In this document: positions 18,772-28,653 of the stretch, one piece after another
Numbering within the stretch: position 1 is the first letter of the stretch
Layout: each line of letters opens with the position of its first letter
Source of the DNA: an uncultured Methylocystaceae bacterium
GTDB lineage: Bacteria; Pseudomonadota; Alphaproteobacteria; Rhizobiales; Beijerinckiaceae
DNA length: 64,000 nt
Assembly (NCBI GenBank): GCA_903870245.1
Contig: CAIQCB010000057.1
Span: forward strand, 186,001 to 250,000
Direction of reading: 5' to 3'
Made by a program: the position numbers and the translations under genes
The notes under the pieces: generated by a model
Told to the model about the DNA's origin: nothing
Database searches by the model: none
What the model saw: the letters and a program-made list of their open reading frames with translations, nothing else

Positions 18772-19305
18772 ATGAAGCGCGTGGGTTTTGTCGCCATCCT
18801 TTCCCTAGTCGTCGCCTTCGGCGTCTCTGCCGCCGCAAGCGTCGCTCGCGCCTCAGACGAGGGTCCCGATCTGTTGTTTCGCAAGTCGACGGATTTCAAG
18901 CTGCTGACCCCGAACGACAAGCTCAGCACCTATGGCATGGACGATCCGCTTATCGCTGGCGTCGCCTGCTACTACACCGTCCACGAGAAAGGCGGCGTCG
19001 CCGGCATGTTCGGCGTCGCCGAGCAGACCTCCGACGTGTCGCTCTCCTGCAATCAGCATGGTCCGATCTCCTTCAAGGAAAAATTCTCACAAGGGGACAC
19101 GGTCATCAGCGAGCGTCGCTCACTGCTTTTCAAGCAGATGCATATCGTGCGCGGCTGCGACAAGAAACGAAACGCCATCGTTTACATGATCTATTCGGAT
19201 CGTCTGGTCGATGGCTCGCCGGAAAACTCGACAGCCGCCGTGGTCATTCGCCCATGGGGCGGAGAGAACGACGTCGCCAAATGCGCCGACTTCACGAAAG
19301 ATTGA
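18772..19305 (+). CDS. creA: CreA-family periplasmic protein
   Basis: A 177-residue protein starting at ATG 18772, with GGAGGATC 6-8 nt upstream. The signal peptide is VGFVAILSLVVAFGVSAAAS, with cleavage near ARA-SDE. Typical CreA stretches include KSTDFKLLTPNDKL, DDPLIAGVACYYT and YMIYSDRLVDGSPENS. It contains three cysteines in the mature part. CreA proteins are widespread and exported, and have no proven function. The cysS start follows after 64 bp on the same strand. Confidence 0.85.
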   Translation: MKRVGFVAILSLVVAFGVSAAASVARASDEGPDLLFRKSTDFKLLTPNDKLSTYGMDDPLIAGVACYYTVHEKGGVAGMFGVAEQTSDVSLSCNQHGPISFKEKFSQGDTVISERRSLLFKQMHIVRGCDKKRNAIVYMIYSDRLVDGSPENSTAAVVIRPWGGENDVAKCADFTKD

Positions 19306-19369
19306 GAGCGGGACGGAGACGCGCGCCTTTTTTGATCGCAAGCGGCCGTAAGCCGGTCGTCAGGTAAAC

Positions 19370-20770
19370 ATGTCTTCGAAGCTGAAAATCTACAACACGC
19401 TGACCCGGACGAAGGAACTCTTCGAGCCTATCGATCCGGGAAATGTTCGCATGTATGTCTGCGGACCGACCGTCTATGACTTTGCGCATATCGGCAACGC
19501 CCGGCCGCTGATCGTTTTTGACGTGCTCTATCGTTTGCTGCGTCATTTGTATGGCGAGGCGCATGTCAAATATGTCCGCAACATCACGGACGTCGACGAC
19601 AAGATCAACGCGCGCGCCGCCGAGCGCGGGATTTCGATCCGCGAGCTGACTGAAGAGACCAACAAGGTCTTTCAGGCGGATGTGCGGGCGCTTGGCTGTC
19701 TGGAGCCCGACGTTCAGCCGCGCGCCACCGAACATATTGCGCAGATGATCGCGATCATAGAACGGTTGATCGCTTCCGGCCACGCCTACGCCGCCGACGG
19801 TCATGTGCTGTTCGACGTGCCGTCGATGCCGGCTTACGGAAAATTATCGCGCCGATCGCTTGAGGACATGCGCGCCGGCGCGCGCGTCGATGTTGCGCCC
19901 TACAAACACGGCGATATGGATTTCGTCTTGTGGAAGCCGTCGGCGTCGCATGAGCCGGGTTGGGAAAGTCCATGGGGCTTCGGTCGGCCCGGCTGGCATA
20001 TCGAATGTTCGGCGATGTCATGGAAACATCTCGGCGAAACCTTCGATATTCACGGCGGCGGCATCGATCTGGTTTTCCCGCATCATGAAAACGAGATCGC
20101 GCAAAGCTGCTGCGCCTTCGATCGCGACGTGATGGCCAACTACTGGATGCATAACGGCTTCCTTCAGGTCGAGGGCGAGAAAATGTCCAAGAGCCTGGGG
20201 AATTTCGTCACGATCCATGACTTGCTGCATACGAATAAATTCGGTGGCCGCAAATGGCCGGGAGAAGTGCTGCGCCTCGCGATGCTGCGCACGCATTATC
20301 GTCAGCCGATCGACTGGACGGTGAAAGCGCTGGAGGAGGCGGAGGCCAATTTATTGGCCTGGCATGATCATGCGGATTTTGACTCGATCACCGAGAGCAA
20401 TGAAGTTCCTGCAACAATTGTGAATGCGCTGTACGAGGATTTGAACACCGCAGAAACGATAAGCTGGATACACTCGCTGAATAAAACGGGTCAGATGTCC
20501 GCTCTCAAAAGCGCCCTGCGCTTTCTCGGACTTCTGAACTCGGAAGTATTTTCGCGCGCCACTATCCAGTTTGATCCGCTGCATGATGTGACGCAAGACA
20601 ACAGAAACAAAATAGACGGCTGGATTGAAGCCCGCCTCGCTGCGCGCGCTGAAAAAAACTGGGCCGAGTCTGATCGCATTCGCGATGAACTCGCCGCCAT
20701 GGGCGTCGTGCTCAAGGACAACAAGGACGGCACGACGACATGGGAGATCAGGCGGGAGAACACGCGATAG
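19370..20770 (+). CDS. cysS: cysteinyl-tRNA synthetase
   Basis: A 466-residue class I aminoacyl-tRNA synthetase. The HIGH-type motif is in [11 protein letters not shown] and the KMSKS loop is [11 protein letters not shown]. The zinc and cysteine-sensing site is built from the Cys in [11 protein letters not shown], from [12 protein letters not shown] and from the HHENEIAQS segment. Length and order are as expected for the bacterial enzyme. Translation of the region after residue ~350 stays close to the family but reads less GC-rich than its neighbours. alr follows 61 bp later on the same strand. Confidence 0.97.
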   Translation: MSSKLKIYNTLTRTKELFEPIDPGNVRMYVCGPTVYDFAHIGNARPLIVFDVLYRLLRHLYGEAHVKYVRNITDVDDKINARAAERGISIRELTEETNKVFQADVRALGCLEPDVQPRATEHIAQMIAIIERLIASGHAYAADGHVLFDVPSMPAYGKLSRRSLEDMRAGARVDVAPYKHGDMDFVLWKPSASHEPGWESPWGFGRPGWHIECSAMSWKHLGETFDIHGGGIDLVFPHHENEIAQSCCAFDRDVMANYWMHNGFLQVEGEKMSKSLGNFVTIHDLLHTNKFGGRKWPGEVLRLAMLRTHYRQPIDWTVKALEEAEANLLAWHDHADFDSITESNEVPATIVNALYEDLNTAETISWIHSLNKTGQMSALKSALRFLGLLNSEVFSRATIQFDPLHDVTQDNRNKIDGWIEARLAARAEKNWAESDRIRDELAAMGVVLKDNKDGTTTWEIRRENTR

Positions 20771-20831
20771 CCGCGCCTTTAACCAGCCGCTCGCTCGCAA
20801 AAGCGCCGTCTTTGCCTCCGACATTTATTGA

Positions 20832-21965
20832 ATGACCATCCTGCACGACCCTTCTGACACGCACGAATCCGGTCTGCTGACTGTCGATCTCACTGCAATG
20901 GTCGCCAACTGGCGCCAGCTTGCGGCGATGGCGGCGGATAGACGCATCGACTGCGCGGCGGTGGTCAAGGCTGACGCCTATGGCCTCGGCCAGGCGCCAG
21001 TCATGAACGCGCTTGCCGCCGCCGGCTGCCGGACTTTTTTCGTCGCCAATCTTGCCGAAGGCGAACTGGCCCGCCGGCTCACGCCGGAGGCGACGATTTA
21101 TGTCCTGGACGGCGTAACCCCCGGGGCCGGCGACCGCCTCGCCGCCGCGAACTTGCGGCCTGTGCTGGGTTCATTGGCTGAAATCGACGAATGGGCTCAA
21201 ACCGCCCGCGCGCTCGGGCGTCCGCTCGACGCCGCGTTGCATTTCGACACCGGCATGAATCGCTTCGGCCTTCCAGTGCGGGAGGCGGGAGCGGCCGCCG
21301 CGCGCCTCGCCGAAAATCCCGGACATGTGCGGCTAACTCTGCTGATGAGCCATTTTGTCAGCTCTCAACTCCATGGCGCGCCGATCAACGCCCGTCAGAT
21401 CGCGGATTTCGACGCCTCTCGTCGTTTCTTTCCGAATGTTCCGGCGTCGATGGCGAATTCCTCGGGAGTGTTTCTGCCCGAGCGGCCGCATTACGATCTC
21501 TTGCGCCCCGGCTATGCGCTTTATGGGGGCAATCCGACCACTCATCCGGACAATCCGATGCGGCCGGTCGCGCATTTGCGCGTCCGCATTCTTGCAACGC
21601 ATGATGTTTTGCCGGGCGAAACCGCAGGCTACGACGCGACGTGGACGGCGCAGCGCCCCACGCGGCTCGCCACCATCGGCGCCGGCTACGCCGACGGCTT
21701 GCCGGTATCGGCTTCGGCGCGCATCGATAAGCCCGGCGGCGCGGCGATTGTCGGCGGCGTGCGCTGTCCCTTTGTCGGGCGGGTATCGATGGACTCGATC
21801 ATTCTCGACGTGACTGACGCGCCGCTCGCCGCCTCGCAACGCGGCGGTTGGGCGGAGATTCTGGGCGACAGCATCGGCGTCGACGAACTCGCCGGCCGCG
21901 CCGGCGTGATCGGCTACGAAATTCTCACTCGGCTTGGACGACGCTATGCGCGTCGCTACATCTGA
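20832..21965 (+). CDS. alr: alanine racemase
   Basis: A 377-residue PLP enzyme that makes D-alanine for peptidoglycan. The PLP lysine is K46 in VVKADAYGLGQ. The fold-type III barrel motif FDTGMNRFGLP and the C-terminal catalytic-tyrosine region GYDATWTAQRPTRLATIGAGYADG are present, as is RVSMDSIILDVTD. The gene stops at 21965, directly against the maf stop at 21966 on the other strand, leaving no intergenic base. No signal peptide is visible, so it is cytoplasmic. Confidence 0.95.
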   Translation: MTILHDPSDTHESGLLTVDLTAMVANWRQLAAMAADRRIDCAAVVKADAYGLGQAPVMNALAAAGCRTFFVANLAEGELARRLTPEATIYVLDGVTPGAGDRLAAANLRPVLGSLAEIDEWAQTARALGRPLDAALHFDTGMNRFGLPVREAGAAAARLAENPGHVRLTLLMSHFVSSQLHGAPINARQIADFDASRRFFPNVPASMANSSGVFLPERPHYDLLRPGYALYGGNPTTHPDNPMRPVAHLRVRILATHDVLPGETAGYDATWTAQRPTRLATIGAGYADGLPVSASARIDKPGGAAIVGGVRCPFVGRVSMDSIILDVTDAPLAASQRGGWAEILGDSIGVDELAGRAGVIGYEILTRLGRRYARRYI

Positions 21966-22604
21966 TCAGGCCTTGGCGAACCATGGCTGAAGCACCGGAT
22001 AGCCGGCGCCGGCCAGCAGCGAAACGGTTTCGTAAAGCGGCAGCCCGACCACCGCCGTGTAGGAGCCGACGAGTCTCGCCACGAAGGTTCCGGCGAGTCC
22101 CTGAATGGCGTAACCGCCCGCCTTGCCGCGCCACTCGCCTGCGGCGAGATAGGCGTCGACCTCCATCGCGCCGAGGCGCTTGAAGCGGATTCGCGTCTCG
22201 ACCAGCCGTTTGGTCTCGACTCCGGAGGGCGAGATCAGGCTGACCGCCGTGAACACCCGGTGCTGCCGGCCGGAGAGGAGTTGCAGACATTCGTCGGCCT
22301 CCTCCGTGGTTTCCGGCTTGGGCAGAATGCGCCGGCCGACCGCGACGACCGTGTCAGCGGCGACGATGTAACTGTTTTTCAGGTCGGGATGCGCCTGCCG
22401 TATTCTGGCGGCGACGACGGCCTTGCCGCTGGCCAGCCGGATGGCGAGACCGCGCGGCGACTCGCCTTTCATCGGGGTCTCGTCGACATCGGCGGGCAGC
22501 AACGCGTCGACCTCGAACCCGGCCTGCTGCAACAGAGCGAGCCGGCGCGGCGAGGCCGAGGCGAGAATCAGTTTGGCGCGGGGAGCGGCGGGTTCGGCAG
22601 TCAC
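21966..22604 (-). CDS. maf: Maf-family nucleoside triphosphate pyrophosphatase
   Basis: A 212-residue protein beginning with [19 protein letters not shown], the Maf signature. The DET triplet ([12 protein letters not shown]), [12 protein letters not shown] and [17 protein letters not shown] follow. Maf proteins hydrolyse non-canonical or modified nucleotides and have been linked to septum inhibition. Which nucleotide this one prefers cannot be read here. It is 24 bp downstream of infA, a pairing conserved in alphaproteobacteria. Confidence 0.93.
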   Translation of the reverse strand: MTAEPAAPRAKLILASASPRRLALLQQAGFEVDALLPADVDETPMKGESPRGLAIRLASGKAVVAARIRQAHPDLKNSYIVAADTVVAVGRRILPKPETTEEADECLQLLSGRQHRVFTAVSLISPSGVETKRLVETRIRFKRLGAMEVDAYLAAGEWRGKAGGYAIQGLAGTFVARLVGSYTAVVGLPLYETVSLLAGAGYPVLQPWFAKA

Positions 22605-22628
22605 GAAACGGCTCCGCCTGAGAAAATC

Positions 22629-22847
22629 CTAACGGAAACGGTAGGTGATGCGGCCCTTGGACAGATCATAGGGCGTCATTTCGACCATCACCTTGTCGCC
22701 TTCCAGCACGCGAATGCGGTTCTTGCGCATTTTGCCGGCGGTGTGGGCGACGATTTCATGGTCGTTTTCGAGCTTCACGCGAAACATCGCGCTGGGCAGC
22801 AGTTCGGTCACGATACCGGGGAATTCGAGCAGTTCTTCCTTGGCCAT
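22629..22847 (-). CDS. infA: translation initiation factor IF-1
   Basis: 72 residues forming a single OB-fold: [38 protein letters not shown] and [12 protein letters not shown]. It binds the 30S A-site and assists IF-2 and IF-3. Full length with no anomalies. An AAGG-like site lies just before the ATG, and maf follows at 24 bp. Confidence 0.97.
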   Translation of the reverse strand: MAKEELLEFPGIVTELLPSAMFRVKLENDHEIVAHTAGKMRKNRIRVLEGDKVMVEMTPYDLSKGRITYRFR

Positions 22848-23002
22848 GTGGGTCCTTCCGGGCGCCTCCGTCGCAGGGGTTGCGCAAAGCGAAAAGCCGC
22901 TGCTCCCCGGGCGGGAAGAGCGGAACCGGGAGCCTCATAGACGAAAACGGGGCGCTTGGGTAGGGGCGCGGCTCTCTCCAGGCGGCTGGTTCATCCATGA
23001 GG

Positions 23003-25606
23003 CTACTTCGGCTTGCCCTTCACCGTCCGTGTGCCGGGTTTGCCGCCGCTGGAGCGGCCGGTAGGGCGGGGGGGCAGGGCGCGGCCGAGCGGCCGGGCCT
23101 CGCCGCCGCCGAAATTATGCGGCCCCATATCGGCGTCGGTGGGCTTGCGGGCGCGGGTGGCGAGCGCGGCGTCGACGTCGCGGGGCGCCGCGCCGCGCGA
23201 CGAACGACCAAACGAGGCGCGAAACTGCGGGCTCGCCTCGGCGAGCAGCTCGGCGCGTTGCAGACGCTGGATTTCGTCGCGCAGCCGCGCCGCCTCTTCA
23301 AACGCCAGATCGGCGGCGGCTTCCTTCATGCGCTTTTCGAGATCGGCGAGGGTCGCCTGAAAATTATGGCCGGGCGCGATGTCGTAGCCGGTGTCGACCG
23401 TGACGTGATCCTGTTCGGCGACGCCGCCAAGAATATCGGCGATGCCGCGCTTGATCGAGGCGGGCGTGATGCCATGTTCGAGATTATAGGCCTGCTGCTT
23501 GGCGCGGCGGCGCTCGGTTTCGTCCATCGCCCGCTGCATGGAGCCGGTGATCTTGTCGGCGTAGAGAATGACGCGGCCGTCGACATTGCGCGCGGCGCGG
23601 CCGATGGTCTGCACCAGCGACGTTTCCGAGCGCAGAAAACCCTCCTTGTCGGCGTCGAGGATGGCGACCAGCCCGCATTCGGGGATATCGAGGCCCTCGC
23701 GCAGCAGATTGATGCCGATCAGCACATCGAAGGCGCCGAGACGCAAATCGCGAATGATCTCGATGCGCTCCAACGTATCGATGTCGCTATGCATGTAGCG
23801 CACGCGCACGCCGTTCTCGTGCAGATATTCGGTGAGGTCCTCGGCCATGCGTTTGGTGAGCACGGTGACGAGCGCGCGATAGCCGATCTGCGCGACGGCG
23901 CGCAACTCATCGAGAACATCGTCGACCTGCGAGCGCGCCGAGCGCACTTCGACCGGCGGATCGATCAAGCCGGTCGGACGAATGACCTGCTCGACGAACA
24001 CGCCGCCGGTCTGCTCCATCTCCCATTTGCCCGGCGTCGCTGAAACCGCGACGGTCTGGGGCCGCATCGCGTCCCATTCCTCGAAGCGCAGCGGGCGATT
24101 ATCCAGACAGGAGGGCAGGCGGAAGCCATATTCGGCGAGCGTCGCCTTGCGCCGGAAGTCCCCGCGATACATGCCGCCGATCTGCGGAATCGTGACATGG
24201 CTTTCATCGGCGAACACCAGCGCATTGTCTGGCAGATATTCAAACAATGTCGGCGGCGGCTCGCCGGGTCGGCGGCCGGTGAGATAGCGCGAGTAATTCT
24301 CAATGCCGGCGCAGGAGCCGGTCGCTTCCATCATTTCGAGATCGAAGCGCGTGCGTTGCTCCAGCCGCTGCGCCTCGACAAGCCGGCCGGAGCGGTTGAG
24401 TTCGTCGAGCCGCGCGCGCAATTCTTCCTTGATCGCCTTGATCGATTGCAGCAGCGTCGGGCGCGGCGTCACATAATGCGAATTGGCGTAGACCTTCACA
24501 AATTCGAGATCGACGGTTTTTTTCCCCGTCAGCGGATCGAATTCGCCGATCGACTCGACCTCGTCGCCGAAGAAGTTGATGCGCCAGGCGCGATCCTCGT
24601 AATGCGCCGGAAACACGTCAATCGTATCGCCGCGCACGCGAAACGTCCCGCGCGTGAAATCTGCGGTGACGCGGCGGTATTGCAGCGCGACGAGATCAGC
24701 GACGAGCTGGCGTTGTTCGAGCTTCTCGCCAAGCTGCACCGAGAAGGTCATCGCGGTGTAGGTTTCGACCGAGCCAATGCCGTAGATGCAGGAGACGGAG
24801 GCGACGATGATCACGTCGTCGCGTTCGAGCAGCGCGCGCGTCGCGGCGTGGCGCATCCGGTCGATCTGCTCGTTCACCGAGGATTCTTTTTCGATGTAGG
24901 TGTCCGAGCGCGGCACATAGGCCTCGGGCTGGTAGTAATCGTAATAGGAGACGAAATATTCGACCGCGTTATTGGGGAAGAAGCTCTTGAACTCGCCATA
25001 GAGCTGCGCCGCCAGCGTCTTGTTCGGCGCCAGAATGAGCGCCGGCCGCTGGGTGCGCGCAATGACGCTCGCCATGGTGAAGGTCTTGCCCGAGCCGGTG
25101 ACGCCGAGCAGCACCTGATCGCGCTCCTGCGCCTCGACGCCCTTCGTCAGTTCGGCGATGGCGGCGGGCTGATCGCCTTTAGGCTCATATTCCGACACCA
25201 GATCGAAATGAACGCCGCCCTCGGATTTCTCCGGCCGCTCCGGCCGGTGCGGTTTCCATGGCGCGGCGTTGCGAAGATGCGGATCGCCAAGCCGCAGAAG
25301 ATCGGCGAGGCTTTCGGCGGTGGCCTGAACGCCGCCGCCCTGATCGGTCGCCGGGCCGAGAACGATTTTGGCGTATTCCGCATCGTCGAGCGGCGCGGCG
25401 GAAGGGTCGGCGGCATCGTAGGCGGCATCGTAGGCGGCTTGCCCCATGTCCCTGAAGCCGGGAGCCAGCGCCGGATTGAGCAATTGCGCGAGATGCGGGC
25501 CAAGCGGCAGGACCTCGGGCTTCGAGGCTTTGGCGGCGGTCGGCCGCGCCGGGTCTTTTTTCGGGCGGGATTTCGCGCCGCTCGGGGCGCCGGGCGTCTT
25601 CGGCAT
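23003..25606 (-). CDS. uvrB: excinuclease ABC subunit B with N-terminal extension
   Basis: 867 residues from ATG 25606, compared with ~670 in E. coli. The helicase core starts near residue 135 ([20 protein letters not shown]). Walker A is [12 protein letters not shown], the beta-hairpin tip is [12 protein letters not shown], motif II is [12 protein letters not shown] and motif VI lies in TIGRAARN. The UvrB/C interaction helix [20 protein letters not shown] follows at ~790. The extra N-terminal ~130 residues are low-complexity, with a short tandem [12 protein letters not shown] at ~75-86. The C-terminal ~60 residues are basic. Such extensions are usual in rhizobial UvrB. A start 25 codons further upstream is also open. 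Confidence 0.96.
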   Translation of the reverse strand: MPKTPGAPSGAKSRPKKDPARPTAAKASKPEVLPLGPHLAQLLNPALAPGFRDMGQAAYDAAYDAADPSAAPLDDAEYAKIVLGPATDQGGGVQATAESLADLLRLGDPHLRNAAPWKPHRPERPEKSEGGVHFDLVSEYEPKGDQPAAIAELTKGVEAQERDQVLLGVTGSGKTFTMASVIARTQRPALILAPNKTLAAQLYGEFKSFFPNNAVEYFVSYYDYYQPEAYVPRSDTYIEKESSVNEQIDRMRHAATRALLERDDVIIVASVSCIYGIGSVETYTAMTFSVQLGEKLEQRQLVADLVALQYRRVTADFTRGTFRVRGDTIDVFPAHYEDRAWRINFFGDEVESIGEFDPLTGKKTVDLEFVKVYANSHYVTPRPTLLQSIKAIKEELRARLDELNRSGRLVEAQRLEQRTRFDLEMMEATGSCAGIENYSRYLTGRRPGEPPPTLFEYLPDNALVFADESHVTIPQIGGMYRGDFRRKATLAEYGFRLPSCLDNRPLRFEEWDAMRPQTVAVSATPGKWEMEQTGGVFVEQVIRPTGLIDPPVEVRSARSQVDDVLDELRAVAQIGYRALVTVLTKRMAEDLTEYLHENGVRVRYMHSDIDTLERIEIIRDLRLGAFDVLIGINLLREGLDIPECGLVAILDADKEGFLRSETSLVQTIGRAARNVDGRVILYADKITGSMQRAMDETERRRAKQQAYNLEHGITPASIKRGIADILGGVAEQDHVTVDTGYDIAPGHNFQATLADLEKRMKEAAADLAFEEAARLRDEIQRLQRAELLAEASPQFRASFGRSSRGAAPRDVDAALATRARKPTDADMGPHNFGGGEARPLGRALPPRPTGRSSGGKPGTRTVKGKPK

Positions 25607-25690
25607 GGCCGGAATATGGGGTTTTTCGCGCGGGGAGGGAAGCGGGGAGGGGGGGGTATAGTAGCGTTTTCGAACGACCAAGAAGATGCG

Positions 25691-27463
25691 CTAATTTAAA
25701 AGTGATGCAAGGAAAGGCTCAATTTGTTCCCAGTAGGGCTTCAATTTGATGCCTAAATCCCAGTATGCGTTTATTCTTTCAGGGTTATTTACAGCCTTGA
25801 GAATTGCATTGCAGGTGCTTGCCTTACCATACCGTTGTTCTTTTAAACTGCCATTTTCGAAAGGATAAGGCGCTGGTCCTATTGCAGCGTGTAGTTTACG
25901 ATCTTCTTCGTCAATCTCCACTCTCGGCGCTTCGTAACTTGCAGCTTCAATTTCCTGCGTGACGCGCGGGGCAAATATTTCCGGCGTAAATTCTCGAACG
26001 ACCTTTTCAAAACCGGCGAAAGCTTCCTCCGGCGCGGGAGGGCTAAGTCGTCCTTTTTGGGCTGCTTCGTGATAGCGCTTCGTTTCCGGATAAAAATCGA
26101 GCAACGAATAGTGCGCCTTAAGCACCCTGTTCAGTCTCGCCCCCAACGATTCCGGCAGTATGGCGGCCTCGGCGCCAAAAAGATCGTGAATCGCAATGAT
26201 TTCATGATCCGCCAGCAGGAAATTGCCTTCACCGATCTCGATTGGCAGATCGCCAGCATAACGAACTAGTCCATCGGCGTAGTCGCGGCGAACATTGCCA
26301 AATTTATCATCTCGCAAATCGACCGCGAGACGTCGGGCCAATTCGCGCGCGGTCTCCAGCCATTGACGATGCGTCGCCTCGTCTCCCGCAAAGCCGATGA
26401 CTGGCGTGTTTTGCGGTCCGGCGACAACATCGATCTGGCCGGCGTTGTTCAGCCCGAAGGTAAAAAGTGACGGAACATCATCGAGAGGTTTGGGAAAATC
26501 ATTTAGACTTGTGTCAGACAAAGAATTTTGCTCGCCCAACTCCGCCAATCGTTCCGCGATCCACTTATTTGCCGCCGCCGGTCCTTTGTCCCATTCTTCG
26601 ACTGGAACGGTGGCGTAGATCATGTCATGCGCTTCGCCATGCGCTTTGCCGTTCAGGATGTCTTCGTACCAGTTTTTCCAAACCCACCAGTCATCGGTTT
26701 CGGGTAGAGCTGTGGCGAGTCTGCGCCAGCTGTCAGAAACGAAGTTTGGCGGCGTTCCATGCCAAAGAGGGACATCAGCGAGTTGACGCGCCGAGGCTCC
26801 ATACGAGATCAATTGGAAGTCTTGTTCGACTAAACGCCAAACCGCAGTTTCGGGCTGTTTTTCTTCAATGTCATACAAAGGATGCAGTAATGTCTGATCT
26901 GCCGACGTGAAGAAAGTAGGCTTGGAAAGTTTTATGTCCGTTTCTAGAGTCGCTTGCCCTTGTGGGGACACGACAAACAATATTCCCAGATTGGCACTCG
27001 CGACCGCATAAAAAGTCGACTCAAGGATTTTTGACTCAGTCGGGACATTGGCTGAAAGTGATTTTTCTTTGAGTGACGCGATATAAACAGCATATGTCGC
27101 AGCCCATACTACACCGGAATTAGAACCAATGATTGGAGCCTCTGCTTTATGTACCATTAATGCATTGTCGATCGAAAGCCGATTTCCGAATTGGCTGGGT
27201 GCCCCAGGATACTTTGCCACTATCAGCGATACTGTCGTTGCACGAAACAATCTACGAACAGACTCGTAAAAATCTTCTGTAAAATAACTATTAGGCTTAT
27301 AGTGATGGATAAACGGAAGCGCCCTCAGCGCCGCGCGGGCGGCGAGCGCCACGCAAACGTCTGGCGCCGGGCGTGTTTCTTCCAGCCATTGCTTGAACTG
27401 TTTCTCGTTCTCTATCCGCGGTCCCGCGCCGCTCGTCTCAACCTCTTCCGCCACGCCAAACAT
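25691..27463 (-). CDS. protein of unknown function, 590 residues
   Basis: I do not recognise this family. From ATG 27463 it encodes 590 residues without signal peptide or membrane helices. The mid-part has TDDWWVWKNWYEDILNGKAH and VEEWDKGPAAANKWIAERLA, a Trp-rich stretch found in uncharacterised rhizobial proteins. The N-terminal part includes CVALAARAALRALPFI. Long Asn-, Glu- and Lys-containing runs and many AT-ending codons make it visibly less GC-rich than uvrB, suggesting later acquisition. An upstream start at 27538 is open but less likely. No partner gene is evident: uvrB lies downstream and an unrelated small gene is divergent. Confidence 0.75.
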   Translation of the reverse strand: MFGVAEEVETSGAGPRIENEKQFKQWLEETRPAPDVCVALAARAALRALPFIHHYKPNSYFTEDFYESVRRLFRATTVSLIVAKYPGAPSQFGNRLSIDNALMVHKAEAPIIGSNSGVVWAATYAVYIASLKEKSLSANVPTESKILESTFYAVASANLGILFVVSPQGQATLETDIKLSKPTFFTSADQTLLHPLYDIEEKQPETAVWRLVEQDFQLISYGASARQLADVPLWHGTPPNFVSDSWRRLATALPETDDWWVWKNWYEDILNGKAHGEAHDMIYATVPVEEWDKGPAAANKWIAERLAELGEQNSLSDTSLNDFPKPLDDVPSLFTFGLNNAGQIDVVAGPQNTPVIGFAGDEATHRQWLETARELARRLAVDLRDDKFGNVRRDYADGLVRYAGDLPIEIGEGNFLLADHEIIAIHDLFGAEAAILPESLGARLNRVLKAHYSLLDFYPETKRYHEAAQKGRLSPPAPEEAFAGFEKVVREFTPEIFAPRVTQEIEAASYEAPRVEIDEEDRKLHAAIGPAPYPFENGSLKEQRYGKASTCNAILKAVNNPERINAYWDLGIKLKPYWEQIEPFLASLLN

Positions 27464-27633
27464 CCCCGCGCGCAGTACATCTCTCTCGCCAATGCTCCTG
27501 TCTGTATACCACACTCTCCTGTGGCTTTTCGGCCACAAACCGGCGCTTACGCCGCGCTATCCCCAGCCCGCCCTTTACATTTGCTCGAATGAGGGCGCAG
27601 ACTTGGGTTTCCGCCAATTGGAGGGTGTCGCCG

Positions 27634-27942
27634 ATGTTCAGCAAGCCGGGTCCCGCCACAATGTTTGCAGACACGCTGGCCATGAGCGCAGATACGCTGG
27701 CGATGAGCTATGCGGCAAATATGGTCATCGCCATGCGCCTGACCAGAATGACGCTCGGCACTGTCGACCCCCATCGTGAAGGGGCGTTGATGGTCTCTGA
27801 GAAAATCGACGCCGCCACCGAGGCGACGATGGCGGTTGCTCATAGTCTGATGTGCGGTCAGCCGGGACTTGCGCCGTCCCGGGCGATGGCTGTTTACAAC
27901 AGGCGGGTGCGCCTCAATCTGGATCGGCTGACGCAGCCTTAA
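27634..27942 (+). CDS. small helical protein of unknown function
   Basis: 102 residues from ATG 27634, with a strong GGAGGG at 27620-27625. The sequence is rich in Ala and Met, with repeated ADTLAMS units (MFADTLAMSADTLAMSYAAN). EGALMVSEKIDAATEATMAV and a basic end, YNRRVRLNLDRL, follow. It is probably a small amphipathic helical protein, similar in style to short phasin-like or so-called antifreeze proteins annotated in Methylobacteriaceae. That likeness is weak. The last 29 bp overlap the end of the convergent gene at 27914. Confidence 0.55.
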   Translation: MFSKPGPATMFADTLAMSADTLAMSYAANMVIAMRLTRMTLGTVDPHREGALMVSEKIDAATEATMAVAHSLMCGQPGLAPSRAMAVYNRRVRLNLDRLTQP

Positions 27943-28540
27943 CCGGAGCCTTGGCGTTCGAGTCAGACGCCTGCCCGGTCTTCCGGCGCCCCAAACCCCA
28001 GAAACCGAGGCCGCCGACGCCGACCGCCATCGATCCCAGCATGGCGGCGAAATACCAGTTTTCCGACGGGCCGACCTTAAAGAAATACTCCCCGACATAT
28101 TCCTTCGCGCCATCGTCGCTGGTTGCGCGAACCACGGCGATGTAATCGCCGGCTTTTGCGAAATCGTGCCTGAAATTCACTGTGCTGCGTTCGGCGAGAT
28201 GCTTGCCGGTGGGGAAAACGACCACATTGGTCTGGTCGAGATCGTCGCGCCAGTCCTTCTGGCCGACGTTGCGCACGATTCGCACCTCGACGTTCATTTC
28301 GCGCAGCTCGGGCTGGCGAGCGTCGAAGATCAGGATGGTTGGGCCAATGTCGGAAATATTGGTGCAGAAGATTTCGTCGCCTTTTTCCTGAAAGGCGCTG
28401 AACATCATCTGAGTCGGCCCGACATTCATCACGCAATTTCTGGGATGCTCGGCCTTGATCTGGGCATGGGCCGCGCCGCCAAGCGCAGGCACGGCGATGA
28501 TGGCGCCGACAAGGGCGGACAACAAAGATTTTTTTGACAT
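27914..28540 (-). CDS. exported beta-rich protein with C-terminal membrane anchor, unknown function
   Basis: 208 residues from ATG 28540 (AGGGGG 6 nt upstream). A signal peptide (LLSALVGAIIAVPALGGAAHAQ) is followed by a ~125-residue beta-rich domain with two cysteines (RNCVMNVGPTQMMFSAF, EIFCTNISDIGPTILIFD) and GDYIAVVRATSDDGAKEYVG. One membrane helix near residues 163-183 (WYFAAMLGSMAVGVGGLGFW) and a short cytoplasmic tail follow. The topology is a periplasmic domain held by a C-terminal anchor. I cannot assign a family. It precedes no gene in its own direction, since the next one is convergent. Confidence 0.7.
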   Translation of the reverse strand: MSKKSLLSALVGAIIAVPALGGAAHAQIKAEHPRNCVMNVGPTQMMFSAFQEKGDEIFCTNISDIGPTILIFDARQPELREMNVEVRIVRNVGQKDWRDDLDQTNVVVFPTGKHLAERSTVNFRHDFAKAGDYIAVVRATSDDGAKEYVGEYFFKVGPSENWYFAAMLGSMAVGVGGLGFWGLGRRKTGQASDSNAKAPVKAASADPD

Positions 28541-28653
28541 GGAAACCCCCTGAAACGACGAATGGGCAACTTGCACCAGTCATTATCTGGCGCGCAGCCG
28601 CAAATTCGCCAGAACCCCGGACGAATTCGCCAAAACCCGCGCGTCGGGCAGGG

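Noticed and set aside
27547-28113. Minus-strand protein of 188 residues
   Set aside because: It overlaps two better-supported genes in other frames, is arginine-rich without homology features, and lacks a ribosome binding site.
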